Counted from the first letter of the stretch, positions 6,282 to 16,163 are shown. The stretch: DNA of 64,000 nucleotides from Streptomyces atroolivaceus (GCF_000717025.1 NZ_JNXG01000001.1:124001-188000); one strand, 5' to 3'. Notes: a model not told the origin generated them from the letters alone. Numbers and translations: made by a program.

Positions 6282-8789
6282 ATGTCTGCCTGCGTCCCTG
6301 CCCGCAACGACCACTCATCCCGCAGTTCGCGCCCTTCCCGCGCCTCGGGAGCCAAGCGCCCCCACAGCCCGCCACCACCACGCGGCGGCCGCTTCCGCCT
6401 CTCGGGCGCGGATGTGTCCGCATCGATCACCGTCTTCCTGATCGCCGTGCCCATGTCGCTCGGGCTCGCCGTCGCCATGGACGCCCCCCTCGCCGCCGGC
6501 CTGGTCTCGGCAGCGATCGGCGGCATCGTCGCCGGGCTGCTGGGCGGAACACCCCTCCAGGTCAGCGGGCCCTCCGCCGGACTGACCGTAGTCACAGCCG
6601 AGTTGATCCAGATCTACGGCTGGCGCACCACGTGCGCGATCACCATCGGCGCGGGGCTCTTGCAAATCGTGCTGGGCTCGCTGAGAGCAGCCCGCAGCGC
6701 GCTGGCCGTGAGCCCGGCCATCGTGCACGGCACGCTTGCCGGGATCGGGGTGGCCATCGCTCTCGCCCAGCTGCACATCGTGCTCGGCGGGGCACCTCGG
6801 AGCTCAGCTCTCGACAACGTCTTGTCGCTGCCTTCCCGCTTGACGCAGTTCGAGGCGGCCGCACCCCTCATCGGAGTCCTGACCATCCTCCTTCTCGTCG
6901 TGTGGCCACGCCTGCCCGGGCGGCTCGGTGCGGCGCTGGGAAGAATTCCTGCCGCACTCGCCGCAGTGGTCATCGCGACGGCTGTGGCCACCATGGCCAC
7001 CCCCGGAATCGCCCGGGTGGACCTTCCGTCGTGGCGCTCGCACGCCCTCCCCGAACTGCCGCAGGGCCCGGTGGCCGCGCTGGCAACGGCAGTGTTCACG
7101 GTCATGCTCGTAGCCAGTCTGGAATCCCTGCTCGCCGCGGTTTCCGTGGACAAGCTGGCCGCGGACCGCTCCACAGCCACCCTCGAGGGCGGGCCGACGC
7201 CACCCGCGCCCGTCAAGCGATCCGACCTCGACCGGGAGCTACGGGCCCAGGGTGTGGCCAACGCGGTGTCGGGACTGGCCGGAGGGCTTCCCGTCTCCGG
7301 CGGCGCCGTGCGCAGCTCCGCGAATGTGCGGGCGGGTGCGGAGAGCCGCGCCTCCACCGTCCTCCATGGCGTCTGGGTCCTGCTGGCGACCCTGCTCCTG
7401 GTCACCGCCCTCGAGCTGATCCCACTGGCGGCGCTCGCCGCCCTGGTGATGGTGGTCGGCATCCAGATGGTCAGCTTCGCGCGCATCCGCAAGGTCCACA
7501 GACACCGGGAGTTCCTGGTGTACGGCGCCACGATCAGCGGCGTGATTCTCGTCGGGGTGCTCGAGGGTGTCGCGATCGGCATTGTCATGGCGGTGGCCGT
7601 CGCCCTGCACCGGCTGGCACGCACGCGCATCACCGTGACGGAGGAGGACGGCCGCCATCTGGTGACTGCTCGCGGTCAGCTGACTTTCCTGGCCGTCCCC
7701 CGCCTCAGCCGCTTGCTCGGCAGACTGCCGCAAGGGGTACACGCCGTGGTCGAGTTGGACGGCTCCTTCATGGATCACGCGGCATACGAGACGATCCAGG
7801 ACTGGTACACGGCGCAGACCGCGCTGGGAGGCAGGATCGAGTTCACCGGGCGTTCCGGTGGCCGGATCGCCGAGCCTGCGTCGGCCGCCCATTCCTGCTG
7901 CCGCCCTTGGACGCCGTGGCGCAACCATCACTGCCACGACCGCCCTGAGGAAGTCTCATCGCCCACCTCTCCCCCCGCCGGGCACGTCGTCGCGAAGGCG
8001 GCCCATGCTGCGGCTCCGAGAAGCCCTTCCGACCACCGGCACGGCGCCCACCGGCTTCTCAGCGGCCTCAGCTCCTTCCAGCGCACCACCGCTCCACTGG
8101 TCCGTGAGGAGCTGGCCCGGCTGGCAGCCGAGGGACAGAGGCCGTCACAGCTCTTCCTGACCTGTGCCGACTCCCGACTGGTCACCAGCATGATCACCGC
8201 AAGCGGCCCGGGCGACCTCTTCACTGTGCGGAACGTGGGCAATCTGGTGCCGCCGCCGGGCACGGGAGACACGGCGGGCAACGACGATTCCGTTGCTGCC
8301 GCCATCGAGTACGCCGTGGATGTGCTGCAGGTCGAGTCCATCACCATTTGCGGCCACTCCGGCTGCGGCGCCATGCAGGCACTGTTGGGGGCCGCACCCG
8401 AGACGCCCAGCACCCCTCTGTGGCGCTGGTTGCAGTACGGGCTGCCGAGTCTGGAGCGTATGCGCTCCCGTCACCACTCCTGGGCGCGTATCGCCGGCCG
8501 GCTGCCAACCGACGCGGTCGAGCAGCTCTGTCTGACCAATGTGGTCCAGCAGTTGGAGCACCTGCGGGCGCACGAATCGGTGGCCCGCCGGCTGGCGGCA
8601 GGCACCCTGCAGCTGCACGGCATGTACTTCCATGTAGGTGAGGCACAGGCATACCTGCTGACGGAGGGCGCCAGTTCCGGCACCGGGCCCGACGAGGTCT
8701 TCGTGCGGGTCGCCCCCGGCGCGGCATGGGGCACCGAGCCCGAGGACGAAGAACTGCACTCCGCCTCCGCAACGACGGTCGACGCCTGA
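6282..8789 (+). CDS. SulP-family anion (probably bicarbonate) transporter fused to beta-carbonic anhydrase, 835 aa
   Basis: Residues about 45-440 form a SulP transporter with some ten to twelve hydrophobic helices (SITVFLIAVPMSLGLAVAM, GGTPLQVSGPSAGLTVV, GGLPVSGGAVRSSANVRAGA). A reduced STAS-like domain follows (about 450-530). A second enzyme domain runs from about 590 to 790: LFLTCADSRL (zinc Cys near 627, catalytic Asp-Arg dyad) and ICGHSGCGAM (zinc His near 690, Cys near 693) are the beta-carbonic anhydrase signature. The enzyme would interconvert CO2 and bicarbonate at the cytoplasmic mouth of the transporter, linking anion flux to pH or carbon supply. The ATG follows GGAGGAGACGGGAAC. 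The fusion is open and uninterrupted, so it is not a sequencing artefact of two genes. A hairpin follows the stop. Confidence 0.88.
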   Translation: MSACVPARNDHSSRSSRPSRASGAKRPHSPPPPRGGRFRLSGADVSASITVFLIAVPMSLGLAVAMDAPLAAGLVSAAIGGIVAGLLGGTPLQVSGPSAGLTVVTAELIQIYGWRTTCAITIGAGLLQIVLGSLRAARSALAVSPAIVHGTLAGIGVAIALAQLHIVLGGAPRSSALDNVLSLPSRLTQFEAAAPLIGVLTILLLVVWPRLPGRLGAALGRIPAALAAVVIATAVATMATPGIARVDLPSWRSHALPELPQGPVAALATAVFTVMLVASLESLLAAVSVDKLAADRSTATLEGGPTPPAPVKRSDLDRELRAQGVANAVSGLAGGLPVSGGAVRSSANVRAGAESRASTVLHGVWVLLATLLLVTALELIPLAALAALVMVVGIQMVSFARIRKVHRHREFLVYGATISGVILVGVLEGVAIGIVMAVAVALHRLARTRITVTEEDGRHLVTARGQLTFLAVPRLSRLLGRLPQGVHAVVELDGSFMDHAAYETIQDWYTAQTALGGRIEFTGRSGGRIAEPASAAHSCCRPWTPWRNHHCHDRPEEVSSPTSPPAGHVVAKAAHAAAPRSPSDHRHGAHRLLSGLSSFQRTTAPLVREELARLAAEGQRPSQLFLTCADSRLVTSMITASGPGDLFTVRNVGNLVPPPGTGDTAGNDDSVAAAIEYAVDVLQVESITICGHSGCGAMQALLGAAPETPSTPLWRWLQYGLPSLERMRSRHHSWARIAGRLPTDAVEQLCLTNVVQQLEHLRAHESVARRLAAGTLQLHGMYFHVGEAQAYLLTEGASSGTGPDEVFVRVAPGAAWGTEPEDEELHSASATTVDA

Positions 8790-8824
8790 ACCACTCACAT
8801 TCCTGGTCCGTGAGACCTTGTGGT

Positions 8825-8863
8825 CCCGCTTTCGCACCGCACACGACTGCATGCGAAAGCGGG
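8825..8863 (+). terminator. Hairpin after the SulP-carbonic anhydrase gene
   Basis: Arms CCCGCTTTCGCA (8825-8836) and TGCGAAAGCGGG (8852-8863) pair perfectly over 12 bp with a 15-nt loop, 36 nt past the stop. No T-tract, as is usual in Streptomyces. Confidence 0.7.
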
Positions 8864-8987
8864 GCAGGTGCCCCACCACCGCGGGACACAGGTCTAAACC
8901 AATTTCCGGCAGACACTTGTCACCTGGCCCGCGGCCTGATGAGCTGTCCCCCGGGACACAACGGACACCCTGGGAATGGGAGATGTC

Positions 8988-10943
8988 GTGAGCAACGAAA
9001 GTCTGGCCAATCTGCTCAAGGAGGAGCGGCGGTTCGCACCGCCTGCCGATCTGGCTGCGAACGCCAACGTCACGGTGGAGGCGTACGAGCAGGCCGAGGC
9101 GGACAGGCTGGGCTTCTGGGCCGAGCAGGCCCGCCGCCTGACCTGGGCCACGGAGCCGACCGAGACGCTCGACTGGAGCAACCCGCCCTTCGCGAAGTGG
9201 TTCGCGGACGGCAAGCTCAACGTCGCGTACAACTGCGTGGACCGTCATGTCGAGGCGGGCAACGGCGACCGGGTCGCGATCCATTTCGAGGGTGAGCCCG
9301 GCGACAGCCGCGCGATCACCTACGCGGAGCTGAAGGACGAGGTCTCCCGCGCGGCCAACGCCCTGACCGAGCTGGGCGTCGGCAAGGGGGACCGGGTCGC
9401 GGTCTACCTGCCGATGATCCCCGAGGCCGCCGTCGCGATGCTGGCCTGCGCCCGCATCGGCGCAACGCATTCGGTGGTGTTCGGGGGCTTCTCCGCGGAT
9501 GCCATCGCCGCCCGTATCCAGGACGCGGACGCCAAGGTCGTGATCACTGCTGACGGTGGTTACCGGCGTGGCAAGCCGTCGGCGCTCAAGCCCGCTGTGG
9601 ACGACGCGGTCTCGCGTATCGAGAGCGTCGAGCACGTTCTCGTGGTGCGGCGGACCGGGCAGGACACCGCGTGGTCGGAGGGGCGGGATGTGTGGTGGCA
9701 CGAGATCACCGGACGGCAGTCGGCCGAGCACACGCCCGAGGCGTTCGACGCGGAGCAGCCGCTGTTCATTCTGTACACGTCGGGGACGACGGGTAAGCCG
9801 AAGGGGATCCTGCACACCTCCGGGGGTTATCTGACGCAGGCGGCGTACACCCATCACGCGGTGTTCGACCTGAAGCCCGATTCGGATGTGTACTGGTGCA
9901 CGGCCGACATCGGCTGGGTGACCGGGCATTCGTACATCGTCTACGGCCCGCTGGCCAACGGTGCGACGCAGGTGATGTACGAGGGCACGCCCGACACTCC
10001 CCATCAGGGGCGCTTCTGGGAGATCGTGCAGAAGTACGGAGTGACGATCCTCTACACCGCGCCTACCGCGATCCGTACGTTCATGAAGTGGGGTGATGAG
10101 ATCCCCGCCAAGTTCGATCTGTCGTCGCTGCGTGTCCTGGGGTCGGTGGGTGAGCCGATCAACCCCGAGGCCTGGATGTGGTACCGCAAGCACATCGGCG
10201 CCGACAGGTGCCCGATCGTGGACACCTGGTGGCAGACCGAGACCGGCGCCATGATGATCTCGCCGCTTCCCGGGGTCACCGCGACCAAGCCCGGCTCCGC
10301 CCAGCGGGCTCTGCCCGGCATTTCCGCCACGGTCGTCGACGACGAGGCGAACGAGGTGCCGAACGGCGGGGGCGGCTACCTCGTCCTGACCGAGCCGTGG
10401 CCGTCGATGCTGCGCACCATCTGGGGCGACGACCAGCGCTTCCTCGACACCTACTGGTCACGCTTCGAGGGCAAGTACTTCGCCGGTGACGGTGCCAAGA
10501 AGGACGAGGACGGCGACGTCTGGCTGCTGGGCCGGGTCGACGACGTCATGCTCGTTTCCGGGCACAACATCTCGACCACCGAGGTCGAGTCCGCTCTCGT
10601 GTCGCACCCCTCGGTCGCCGAGGCAGCCGTGGTGGGCGCCAACGACGAGACGACCGGACAGGCCATCGTCGCCTTCGTGATCCTGCGCGGCACCGCCACC
10701 GCCTCCGAGGAACTGGTCGCCGAGCTGCGCAACCACGTCGGCACCACCCTCGGGCCGATCGCCAAGCCCAAGCGGGTCCTGCCGGTGGCAGAGCTGCCCA
10801 AGACCCGATCCGGCAAGATCATGCGCCGGCTGCTGCGCGACGTAGCCGAGAACCGCGAACTGGGCGACGTCACCACGCTCACCGACAGCTCGGTCATGGC
10901 ACTCATCCAGACCCAGCTGCCCTCCGCGTCTTCCGAGGACTGA
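8988..10943 (+). CDS. acsA: Acetyl-CoA synthetase, 651 aa
   Basis: AMP-forming acetate activation (acetate + ATP + CoA to acetyl-CoA). [11 protein letters not shown] near residue 263 is the ANL P-loop. [28 protein letters not shown] and TRSGKIMRR follow, with catalytic, acetylatable Lys610. Length matches bacterial Acs. The GTG at 8988 is preferred over an ATG 12 nt upstream because GGGAG (8978-8982) is 5 nt ahead and homologues begin at SNESLANLL. Lys610 is the usual target of reversible acetylation by Pat-type enzymes. It is monocistronic, with its own terminator. Its position upstream of holin, ephE and marP genes parallels Rv3667. Confidence 0.97.
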   Translation: MSNESLANLLKEERRFAPPADLAANANVTVEAYEQAEADRLGFWAEQARRLTWATEPTETLDWSNPPFAKWFADGKLNVAYNCVDRHVEAGNGDRVAIHFEGEPGDSRAITYAELKDEVSRAANALTELGVGKGDRVAVYLPMIPEAAVAMLACARIGATHSVVFGGFSADAIAARIQDADAKVVITADGGYRRGKPSALKPAVDDAVSRIESVEHVLVVRRTGQDTAWSEGRDVWWHEITGRQSAEHTPEAFDAEQPLFILYTSGTTGKPKGILHTSGGYLTQAAYTHHAVFDLKPDSDVYWCTADIGWVTGHSYIVYGPLANGATQVMYEGTPDTPHQGRFWEIVQKYGVTILYTAPTAIRTFMKWGDEIPAKFDLSSLRVLGSVGEPINPEAWMWYRKHIGADRCPIVDTWWQTETGAMMISPLPGVTATKPGSAQRALPGISATVVDDEANEVPNGGGGYLVLTEPWPSMLRTIWGDDQRFLDTYWSRFEGKYFAGDGAKKDEDGDVWLLGRVDDVMLVSGHNISTTEVESALVSHPSVAEAAVVGANDETTGQAIVAFVILRGTATASEELVAELRNHVGTTLGPIAKPKRVLPVAELPKTRSGKIMRRLLRDVAENRELGDVTTLTDSSVMALIQTQLPSASSED

Positions 10944-10992
10944 GACGGAACGGAGAGAACCAGGACGGCCTCCCTGCGCCGTCGCCTGCGAG

Positions 10993-11021
10993 GGGGCACC
11001 CGGAAGCAACCCGGGTGCCCC
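10993..11021 (+). terminator. acsA terminator
   Basis: GGGGCACCCGG (10993-11003) pairs with CCGGGTGCCCC (11011-11021), an 11-bp stem 50 nt after the acsA stop. Confidence 0.8.
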
Positions 11022-11325
11022 TAGGCAGCAGGCGGACGGAGTAGGGACGGTAGCGGCCTCCGCCATCGGGTGGCGCCGGGACGGCCCCTGCCTACACCGT
11101 CGGGCGGCGGACACCGGATCCGGTTACGGTTCCGGTACCCCAGGTAGAGTGGTGAGCTGTTCGGCGGAGTTCGGCGCGGTGCGTCAGCACGATCCCGTAT
11201 CCGCCGAGACGTGAGCGCAGAAACCAAAACCGCACAGAAGAACTCCACAGGGGCGCCGGGAAGTCTGGTCGGCATGTGTATCCGCCATGCCATCACTGCC
11301 GTAACCCGACCCGGAGGTCTCCCTC
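11022..11325. other. Intergenic region upstream of nhaA
   Basis: About 300 bp without a credible gene on either strand. It contains a GGTTCCGGTACC-type stretch near 11125-11140 and a TAGAGT hexamer near 11145, which may contribute to the nhaA promoter. No certain promoter can be assigned. Confidence 0.35.
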
Positions 11326-12726
11326 GTGGCCCCGCCCGCCCCCCCGTCCGGCCGCCGCACTCTGCTCGGCCGCCTCCCCCTCCCTGAACGCAACTACGTC
11401 GCCGAGGCCCTGCGCACCGAGACGGTCGGCGGGGTCATCCTGCTGGTCGCGGCCGTTGCCGCGCTGATCTGGGCGAACACCTTCGGCTCCTCCTACACGT
11501 CTGTCAGCGGTTTCCACCTCGGCCCCGAAGCCCTGGGGCTGAACCTCTCGGTGTCCCACTGGGCGGCCGACGGGCTGCTCGCCGTCTTCTTCTTCGTCGC
11601 GGGAGTAGAACTCAAGCGTGAGCTGGTCGCAGGCGAACTCCGTGACCCCCGGGCCGCAGCTCTGCCCGTCGCCGCAGCGCTCTGCGGCATGGCCGTGCCC
11701 GCGGTCGTCTACACACTGACCGCTGTAATGGGTGGAGGGTCGCTCTCCGGCTGGGCCGTGCCCACCGCTACCGACATCGCGTTCGCGCTCGCCATCCTCG
11801 CGGTCATCGGCACCTCGCTGCCGGCGGCGCTACGCGCCTTCCTTCTGACGCTCGCCGTCGTGGACGACCTCTTCGCCATCCTCATCATCGCCGTCTTCTT
11901 CACCGAGAGCATCGACTTCCTGGCGCTCGGCGGTGCCTTCGCCGGGCTGGCCGTGTTCTACGCGCTGCTGCGCGCCGGAGTGCGGGGGTGGTACATCTAC
12001 CTGCCGCTCGCCCTGGTCATCTGGGGACTGATGTACAACAGCGGTGTCCACGCGACGATCGCGGGCGTCGCCATGGGTCTCATGCTGCGCTGCACCAAGC
12101 GTGAAGGAGAGACGCATTCCCCGGGCGAACACATCGAGCACCTGGTGCGCCCTCTCTCGGCCGGTTTCGCGGTTCCGTTGTTCGCCCTCTTCTCGGCCGG
12201 CGTCACTCTGAAGGGCGATGCCCTGGCCGGCGTCTTCACCCGGCCCGAAACGCTCGGGGTGGTGCTCGGTCTGGTCGTCGGCAAGACCGTCGGCATCTTC
12301 GGCGGCACCTGGCTCGTGGCCCGGTTCACCAAGGCCGAACTGAACAAGGACCTGGCCTGGGCCGATGTCTTCGCCGTGGCCACGCTGGCCGGTATCGGTT
12401 TCACCGTTTCGCTGCTCATCGGGGAGCTCGCCTTCACCGGCGACGACGACATGATGAACGACGTCAAGGCGGCGGTCCTCATCGGTTCCCTCATCGCCGC
12501 CGTACTCTCCGGTGTACTGCTGAAACTACGGGTACGCAGATACAGGACGCTGTACGAGGCCGAGGAACTCGACGCGGACGCATCGGGGGTGCCCGACGTC
12601 TACGAGCAGGACGACCCGGAGTACCACCTGCGCATGGCCGCGATACACGAGAGGAAGGCTGCCGAGCACCGCCGCCTTGCCGAACGGGCGGGGGCAGCGA
12701 GCAGCAAGCCGGACAGTCCGGCATGA
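11326..12726 (+). CDS. nhaA: Na+/H+ antiporter NhaA, 466 aa
   Basis: Electrogenic antiporter of the cytoplasmic membrane. The ion-binding residues are visible: ATDIAFA with Asp150 (E. coli Asp133 equivalent) and LAVVDDLFAI with Asp170-Asp171 (Asp163-Asp164). About twelve hydrophobic helices span residues 33-400. The last 60 residues are a charged cytoplasmic tail (EYHLRMAAIHERKAAEHRRLAERAG), an actinobacterial extension beyond the E. coli length. The GTG start has GGAGGT 8 nt upstream. The next gene starts 39 nt downstream, so nhaA, the holin-like gene and ephE probably form one transcript. Confidence 0.95.
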   Translation: MAPPAPPSGRRTLLGRLPLPERNYVAEALRTETVGGVILLVAAVAALIWANTFGSSYTSVSGFHLGPEALGLNLSVSHWAADGLLAVFFFVAGVELKRELVAGELRDPRAAALPVAAALCGMAVPAVVYTLTAVMGGGSLSGWAVPTATDIAFALAILAVIGTSLPAALRAFLLTLAVVDDLFAILIIAVFFTESIDFLALGGAFAGLAVFYALLRAGVRGWYIYLPLALVIWGLMYNSGVHATIAGVAMGLMLRCTKREGETHSPGEHIEHLVRPLSAGFAVPLFALFSAGVTLKGDALAGVFTRPETLGVVLGLVVGKTVGIFGGTWLVARFTKAELNKDLAWADVFAVATLAGIGFTVSLLIGELAFTGDDDMMNDVKAAVLIGSLIAAVLSGVLLKLRVRRYRTLYEAEELDADASGVPDVYEQDDPEYHLRMAAIHERKAAEHRRLAERAGAASSKPDSPA

Positions 12727-12765
12727 TCTGACATCGGATGTACGGAAGAGGAGAGGGAGTCAGGG

Positions 12766-13296
12766 ATGAGCGACCCCGGCAACTACGCGGGCAGTACCGA
12801 CCGTAGTCTCGGACAGCTGTTCGCTTCGGCGACCGCTGAGATGTCCGCGCTGGTGCACGACGAGATCGCCCTGGCCAAGGCCGAGGTGCGTCAGGACGTC
12901 AAACGCGGCGTGATCGGCAGCGTGGCGTTCATCGTCACGGGTGTGCTGATCCTGTTCGCGATCCCCGTGCTGAGTTTCGCCGCGGCCTACGGCATTCACA
13001 ACCTGGGCCTGGGCCTCGCCTGGTCCTTCCTGATCGTCGGCGGTGCGTTCATCCTTCTGGGAATCCTGCTCGCCCTCTTCGGGCTCGCCAAGTTCAAGAA
13101 GGTCAAGCCCCCGGAGAAGTCCATCGCTTCGGCCAAGCAGACCGCAGCGGTCCTGCAGGGCGTCAAGCCGCACCCCCGGCCCACCGTCAGCGCGCGTGCC
13201 ATCGAGCAGGCGCAGGGCAGCACGCTCGCGGACAAGGCAATCGAGAACCGTCCTGTTCAGGACAAGGCGCTCCCTGTGACACGCTCGTCCACATGA
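12766..13296 (+). CDS. Phage-holin-superfamily (DUF1469) membrane protein, 176 aa
   Basis: An amphipathic N-terminal helix (SLGQLFASATAEMSALVHDEIALAKAEV) is followed by two membrane helices near residues 45-70 and 77-102, then a basic, Pro-rich cytoplasmic tail. This is the layout of the actinobacterial DUF1469/holin-III family, of which Rv3669 is a member. The family label does not imply lysis activity here. Ribosome site GAGAGGGAG precedes the ATG. The stop overlaps the next gene start by 4 bp, indicating translational coupling to the EphE-type hydrolase, as in the M. tuberculosis order Rv3669-Rv3670. Confidence 0.8.
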   Translation: MSDPGNYAGSTDRSLGQLFASATAEMSALVHDEIALAKAEVRQDVKRGVIGSVAFIVTGVLILFAIPVLSFAAAYGIHNLGLGLAWSFLIVGGAFILLGILLALFGLAKFKKVKPPEKSIASAKQTAAVLQGVKPHPRPTVSARAIEQAQGSTLADKAIENRPVQDKALPVTRSST

Positions 13297-14267
13297 CCGA
13301 CCCCGATTTCGCATCCGGCCCCGTGGGGCCGCTGGGACCGGCTGCCGGTTCCGGCAGCCCCGTCCGCATCGAGGGGCCGTGGACCCACCGTGACGTCGCG
13401 GCCAACGGCGCGCGCTTCCACATCGCCGAGCTCGGTGATGGTCCGCTGGTGCTGTTGCTGCACGGTTTTCCGCAGTTCTGGTGGACCTGGCGCCACCAGA
13501 TGACCGCCCTGGCCGATGCCGGGTACCGCGCGGTGGCGATGGACCTCCGCGGGGTGGGCGGCAGCGACCGTACGCCCCGGGGGTACGACCCCGCGAACCT
13601 GGCGCTCGACGTCACAGGCGTGATCCGCTCGCTCGGCGAGCCGGACGCGGCGCTCGTGGGCCATGACATGGGCGGTTATCTCGCCTGGACCGCGGCCGTG
13701 ATGCGGCCGAAGCTGGTACGGCGGCTCGTGGTGTCCTCGATGCCGCATCCGCGTCGCTGGCGTTCCTCCATGCTCTCCGACTTCGCGCAGTCCAGGGCGG
13801 GTTCGCACGTATGGGGCTTCCAGCGCCCGTGGGTTCCGGAGCGTCAGCTCGTCGCGGATGACGCGGCTCTGGTGGCACGCCTCATCCGCGACTGGTCGGG
13901 GCCGCGCACCCCAGACTTCCCGGACGACGAGACGACGGACGTCTACCGGCGTGCGATGTGTGTCCCGTCGACGGCACACTGCTCGATCGAGCCGTACCGC
14001 TGGATGGTGCGCTCCCTGGCGCGTCCCGACGGTGTCCAGTTCAACCGGCGCATGAAGCGCCCGGTACGTGTGCCGACCCTGCACCTGCACGGATCGCTCG
14101 ACCCGGCGATCCGGACCCGCAGTTCCGCGGGGTCCGGCGAGTACGTCGAGGCGCCCTACCGGTGGCGACTTTTCGACGGTCTGGGGCACTTCCCCCACGA
14201 GGAGGATCCGGTCGGCTTCTCGACCGAACTCATCAACTGGCTCAAGGATCCCGAGCCCGACCGTTAG
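13293..14267 (+). CDS. ephE: Alpha/beta hydrolase, EphE-type epoxide hydrolase, 324 aa
   Basis: HGFPQFWWTWRHQM carries the HGxP oxyanion motif. VGHDMGGY has Asp as nucleophile in the G-x-D-x-G elbow, which is the epoxide hydrolase rather than esterase form. GLGHFPHEEDP supplies the catalytic His. Two cap-domain tyrosines are plausible but cannot be placed with certainty. It would hydrolyse epoxides to diols; the physiological substrate is unknown. It overlaps the holin-like gene by ATGA. Confidence 0.82.
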   Translation: MTDPDFASGPVGPLGPAAGSGSPVRIEGPWTHRDVAANGARFHIAELGDGPLVLLLHGFPQFWWTWRHQMTALADAGYRAVAMDLRGVGGSDRTPRGYDPANLALDVTGVIRSLGEPDAALVGHDMGGYLAWTAAVMRPKLVRRLVVSSMPHPRRWRSSMLSDFAQSRAGSHVWGFQRPWVPERQLVADDAALVARLIRDWSGPRTPDFPDDETTDVYRRAMCVPSTAHCSIEPYRWMVRSLARPDGVQFNRRMKRPVRVPTLHLHGSLDPAIRTRSSAGSGEYVEAPYRWRLFDGLGHFPHEEDPVGFSTELINWLKDPEPDR

Positions 14268-14292
14268 CCGAGCCGCACAGGTGTCCGACGAA

Positions 14293-14326
14293 CAGCCAAT
14301 TGCCTGCCGCATAAGCCAATTGGCTG
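14293..14326. repeat. Inverted repeat CAGCCAATTG / CAATTGGCTG
   Basis: Perfect 10-bp arms at 14293-14302 and 14317-14326 with a 14-bp spacer, 26 bp past the ephE stop. Each arm contains the self-complementary core CCAATTGG or a near copy. Either the ephE terminator or paired protein sites. Confidence 0.5.
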
Positions 14327-14780
14327 ACTCGCACACGATTACCGACCTTGGGTCACGGGCAGACGTCGAGGTATGGGCTGGACGCGCGACTTCAACGACG
14401 CAGCACGCAACCGCCGCTCGACCGCTCCTGCTGGTCCGAGCGTTCATGAGGGGGGCGGCTCCCTGAGCCGGGTGCACGATGTGAGCGATTTCCATGATCT
14501 CCGGCTGGGTATCCCGCGCATTCTCCACCGCCGGGCCCGCTGGGTCTCGGCGCGCCTGCGCCATCCCCGTGGATGACCCACCGACCGTCGGACAACACTC
14601 CACGCAGCCGTCCCCGAGACCGCTGAGGCCTCAGGGACCTGCGTGGCACCCGCACAGCAGCAGTCGGGGTACGGGCCTCCCGGTCTCCGCCGGACGGCCA
14701 CACCCGCGGACGTGTTTCCCGTGCCGAGCCGTGCAGCGGATCCCAACCGGGCCGTAGGTCTGTCCCGGCCCGGAACCATA

Positions 14781-14831
14781 ACGGCCGTCTCCTCGGGCCC
14801 GTGCCGTACGAGGGCCCGAGGAGACGGCCGT
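14781..14831 (-). terminator. Terminator of the marP gene (20-bp stem)
   Basis: Arms 14781-14800 (ACGGCCGTCTCCTCGGGCCC) and 14812-14831 pair perfectly over 20 bp with an 11-nt loop, 36 nt past the marP stop. It may also stop read-through from ephE. Confidence 0.85.
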
Positions 14832-14866
14832 GCGGCTGCGTCACGGCCCGGGCCGGACGCATGACC

Positions 14867-16072
14867 TCAGAGCGCGCAGCCCTGGCTGTCGACCTGCTGG
14901 GCCGTGGACTTGCCGAGCTCGATGTCCTCGCGGATCTCGTCCGCCGTCAGCGCGTAACCCGTGTCCGGGTCGTCGAGCGACTTGGCGAACACCACCCCGT
15001 ACACCTTGCCGTCGGGTGTGAGCAGTGGGCCGCCGGAGTTGCCCTGGCGTACGGTCGCGAACAGCGAGTACACGTCGCGCCGCACGGTGCCCCGGTGGTA
15101 GATGTCCGGGCCGTTGGCGTCGATGCGGCCCCGGATGCGGGCGGAGCGCACGTCGTACGCGCCGTTCTCCGGGAAGCCGGCCACGATGGCGCTGTCACCG
15201 CTCCCCGCGTCCTTGTCGCTGTCCGTGAAGCGCAGCGGTTCGGCTTCCAGGTCCGGGACGTCCAGTACGGCGATGTCCCGCTGCCAGTCGTAGAGGACGA
15301 CCTTGGCGTCGTACAGCCGGCCCTCGCCTCCGATCTGGACGGTGGGTTCGTCGACACCGCCGACCACGTGGGCGTTGGTCATCACGCGGCGGTCGGAGAA
15401 GACGAATCCGGTCCCTTCGAGGACCTTGCCGCAGGCCGGCGCCATACCGACGACCTTGACGATGGACTTCTTGGCACGGGCTGCGACAGGGCTTCCGGCC
15501 AGCGCGGGGTCCGGGGCCTCGACCTCGGTGATGGGCTCGTTGGCGAAGGGGCTGAAGACCTGCGGGAAGCCGTTCTGGGCGAGGACGGAGGAGAAGTCCG
15601 TGAACCAGTTGGAGGCCTGATCGGGCATCACCCGGGACACCCCGAGCAGGACCGAGGAACTGCGGACCTCCTTGCCCAGCGTCGGCAGTGACGTACCGGC
15701 CAGCGCGGAGCCGATCAGCCAGGCCACCAGGAGCATGGCCACCACGTTGACCAGGGATCCGCCTGTGGCGTCCAGGGCGCGCGCCGGCGACCACGTGATG
15801 TAGCGGCGGAGTCTGTTGCCGAGGTGGGTGGTGAACGCCTGGCCCACCGAGGCGCACACGATCACGATCACCACCGCGACGATGGCGGCGGTGGAGGAGA
15901 CCTCCGACCCGTCGGTCACCCGGTCCCAGATGACCGGCAGCAGGTAGACGGCCACGAGCCCGCCGCCCAGAAAGCCGATCACGGACAGGATGCCGACGAC
16001 GAAACCCTGGCGGTAGCCGATGACCGCGAACCACACGGCGCCGACAAGCAGCAGGATGTCCAGCACGTTCAC
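14867..16072 (-). CDS. marP: MarP-family membrane serine protease, 401 aa
   Basis: The N-terminal CvpA-like part (residues 1-125) holds four membrane helices. A linker leads to a chymotrypsin-fold protease on the outer face with triad His235 (MTNAHVV), Asp266 (RDIAVLDV) and Ser346 (RQGNSGGP). These positions are close to the H235/D264/S343 numbering known for M. tuberculosis MarP. Two cysteines, in APACGK near residue 210 and in the final SQGCAL, match the disulfide that regulates MarP. MarP maintains internal pH under acid stress by processing the peptidoglycan hydrolase RipA. The start is GTG 16072. The gene follows nth and the CoA-type NUDIX on the same strand, the order seen in mycobacteria. 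Confidence 0.92.
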   Translation of the reverse strand: MNVLDILLLVGAVWFAVIGYRQGFVVGILSVIGFLGGGLVAVYLLPVIWDRVTDGSEVSSTAAIVAVVIVIVCASVGQAFTTHLGNRLRRYITWSPARALDATGGSLVNVVAMLLVAWLIGSALAGTSLPTLGKEVRSSSVLLGVSRVMPDQASNWFTDFSSVLAQNGFPQVFSPFANEPITEVEAPDPALAGSPVAARAKKSIVKVVGMAPACGKVLEGTGFVFSDRRVMTNAHVVGGVDEPTVQIGGEGRLYDAKVVLYDWQRDIAVLDVPDLEAEPLRFTDSDKDAGSGDSAIVAGFPENGAYDVRSARIRGRIDANGPDIYHRGTVRRDVYSLFATVRQGNSGGPLLTPDGKVYGVVFAKSLDDPDTGYALTADEIREDIELGKSTAQQVDSQGCAL

Positions 16073-16097
16073 CGTCTATAGCCTCGCAGATTCGTCA

Positions 16098-16132
16098 CCT
16101 GGCCCGTCCGGTTCGACGGGGTCCGGGCCAGG
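16098..16132 (-). terminator. Hairpin between the CoA NUDIX and marP genes
   Basis: CCTGGCCCG (16098-16106) pairs with CGGGCCAGG (16124-16132), just past the NUDIX stop and before the marP start. It may reduce, not abolish, read-through into marP. Confidence 0.55.
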
Positions 16133-16163
16133 CCCGGAACAGCGCAGCACGGGAGTCAGCCTG

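Larger units (their letters stand above)
14268..14866. other. 600-bp convergent gap: repeat pair and terminator, no convincing gene
   Basis: Lies between the stops of ephE and the marP homologue. An imperfect pair AGCCAATTG... repeats (14293-14326) and a 20-bp hairpin (14781-14831) are listed separately. A 67-codon frame at 14373-14576 has GAGGT directly abutting its ATG (no spacer) and poor codon bias, so it is not called. The gap is long for convergent genes and may hold a lost gene or an RNA. Confidence 0.5.

Noticed and set aside
12766..13296. Phage remnant suggested by the holin family name
   Set aside because: The family is a chromosomal actinobacterial membrane protein coupled to ephE; no other phage genes are present.
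14373..14576. 67-codon frame in the ephE-marP gap
   Set aside because: GAGGT directly abuts the ATG, no domain, weak codon bias.
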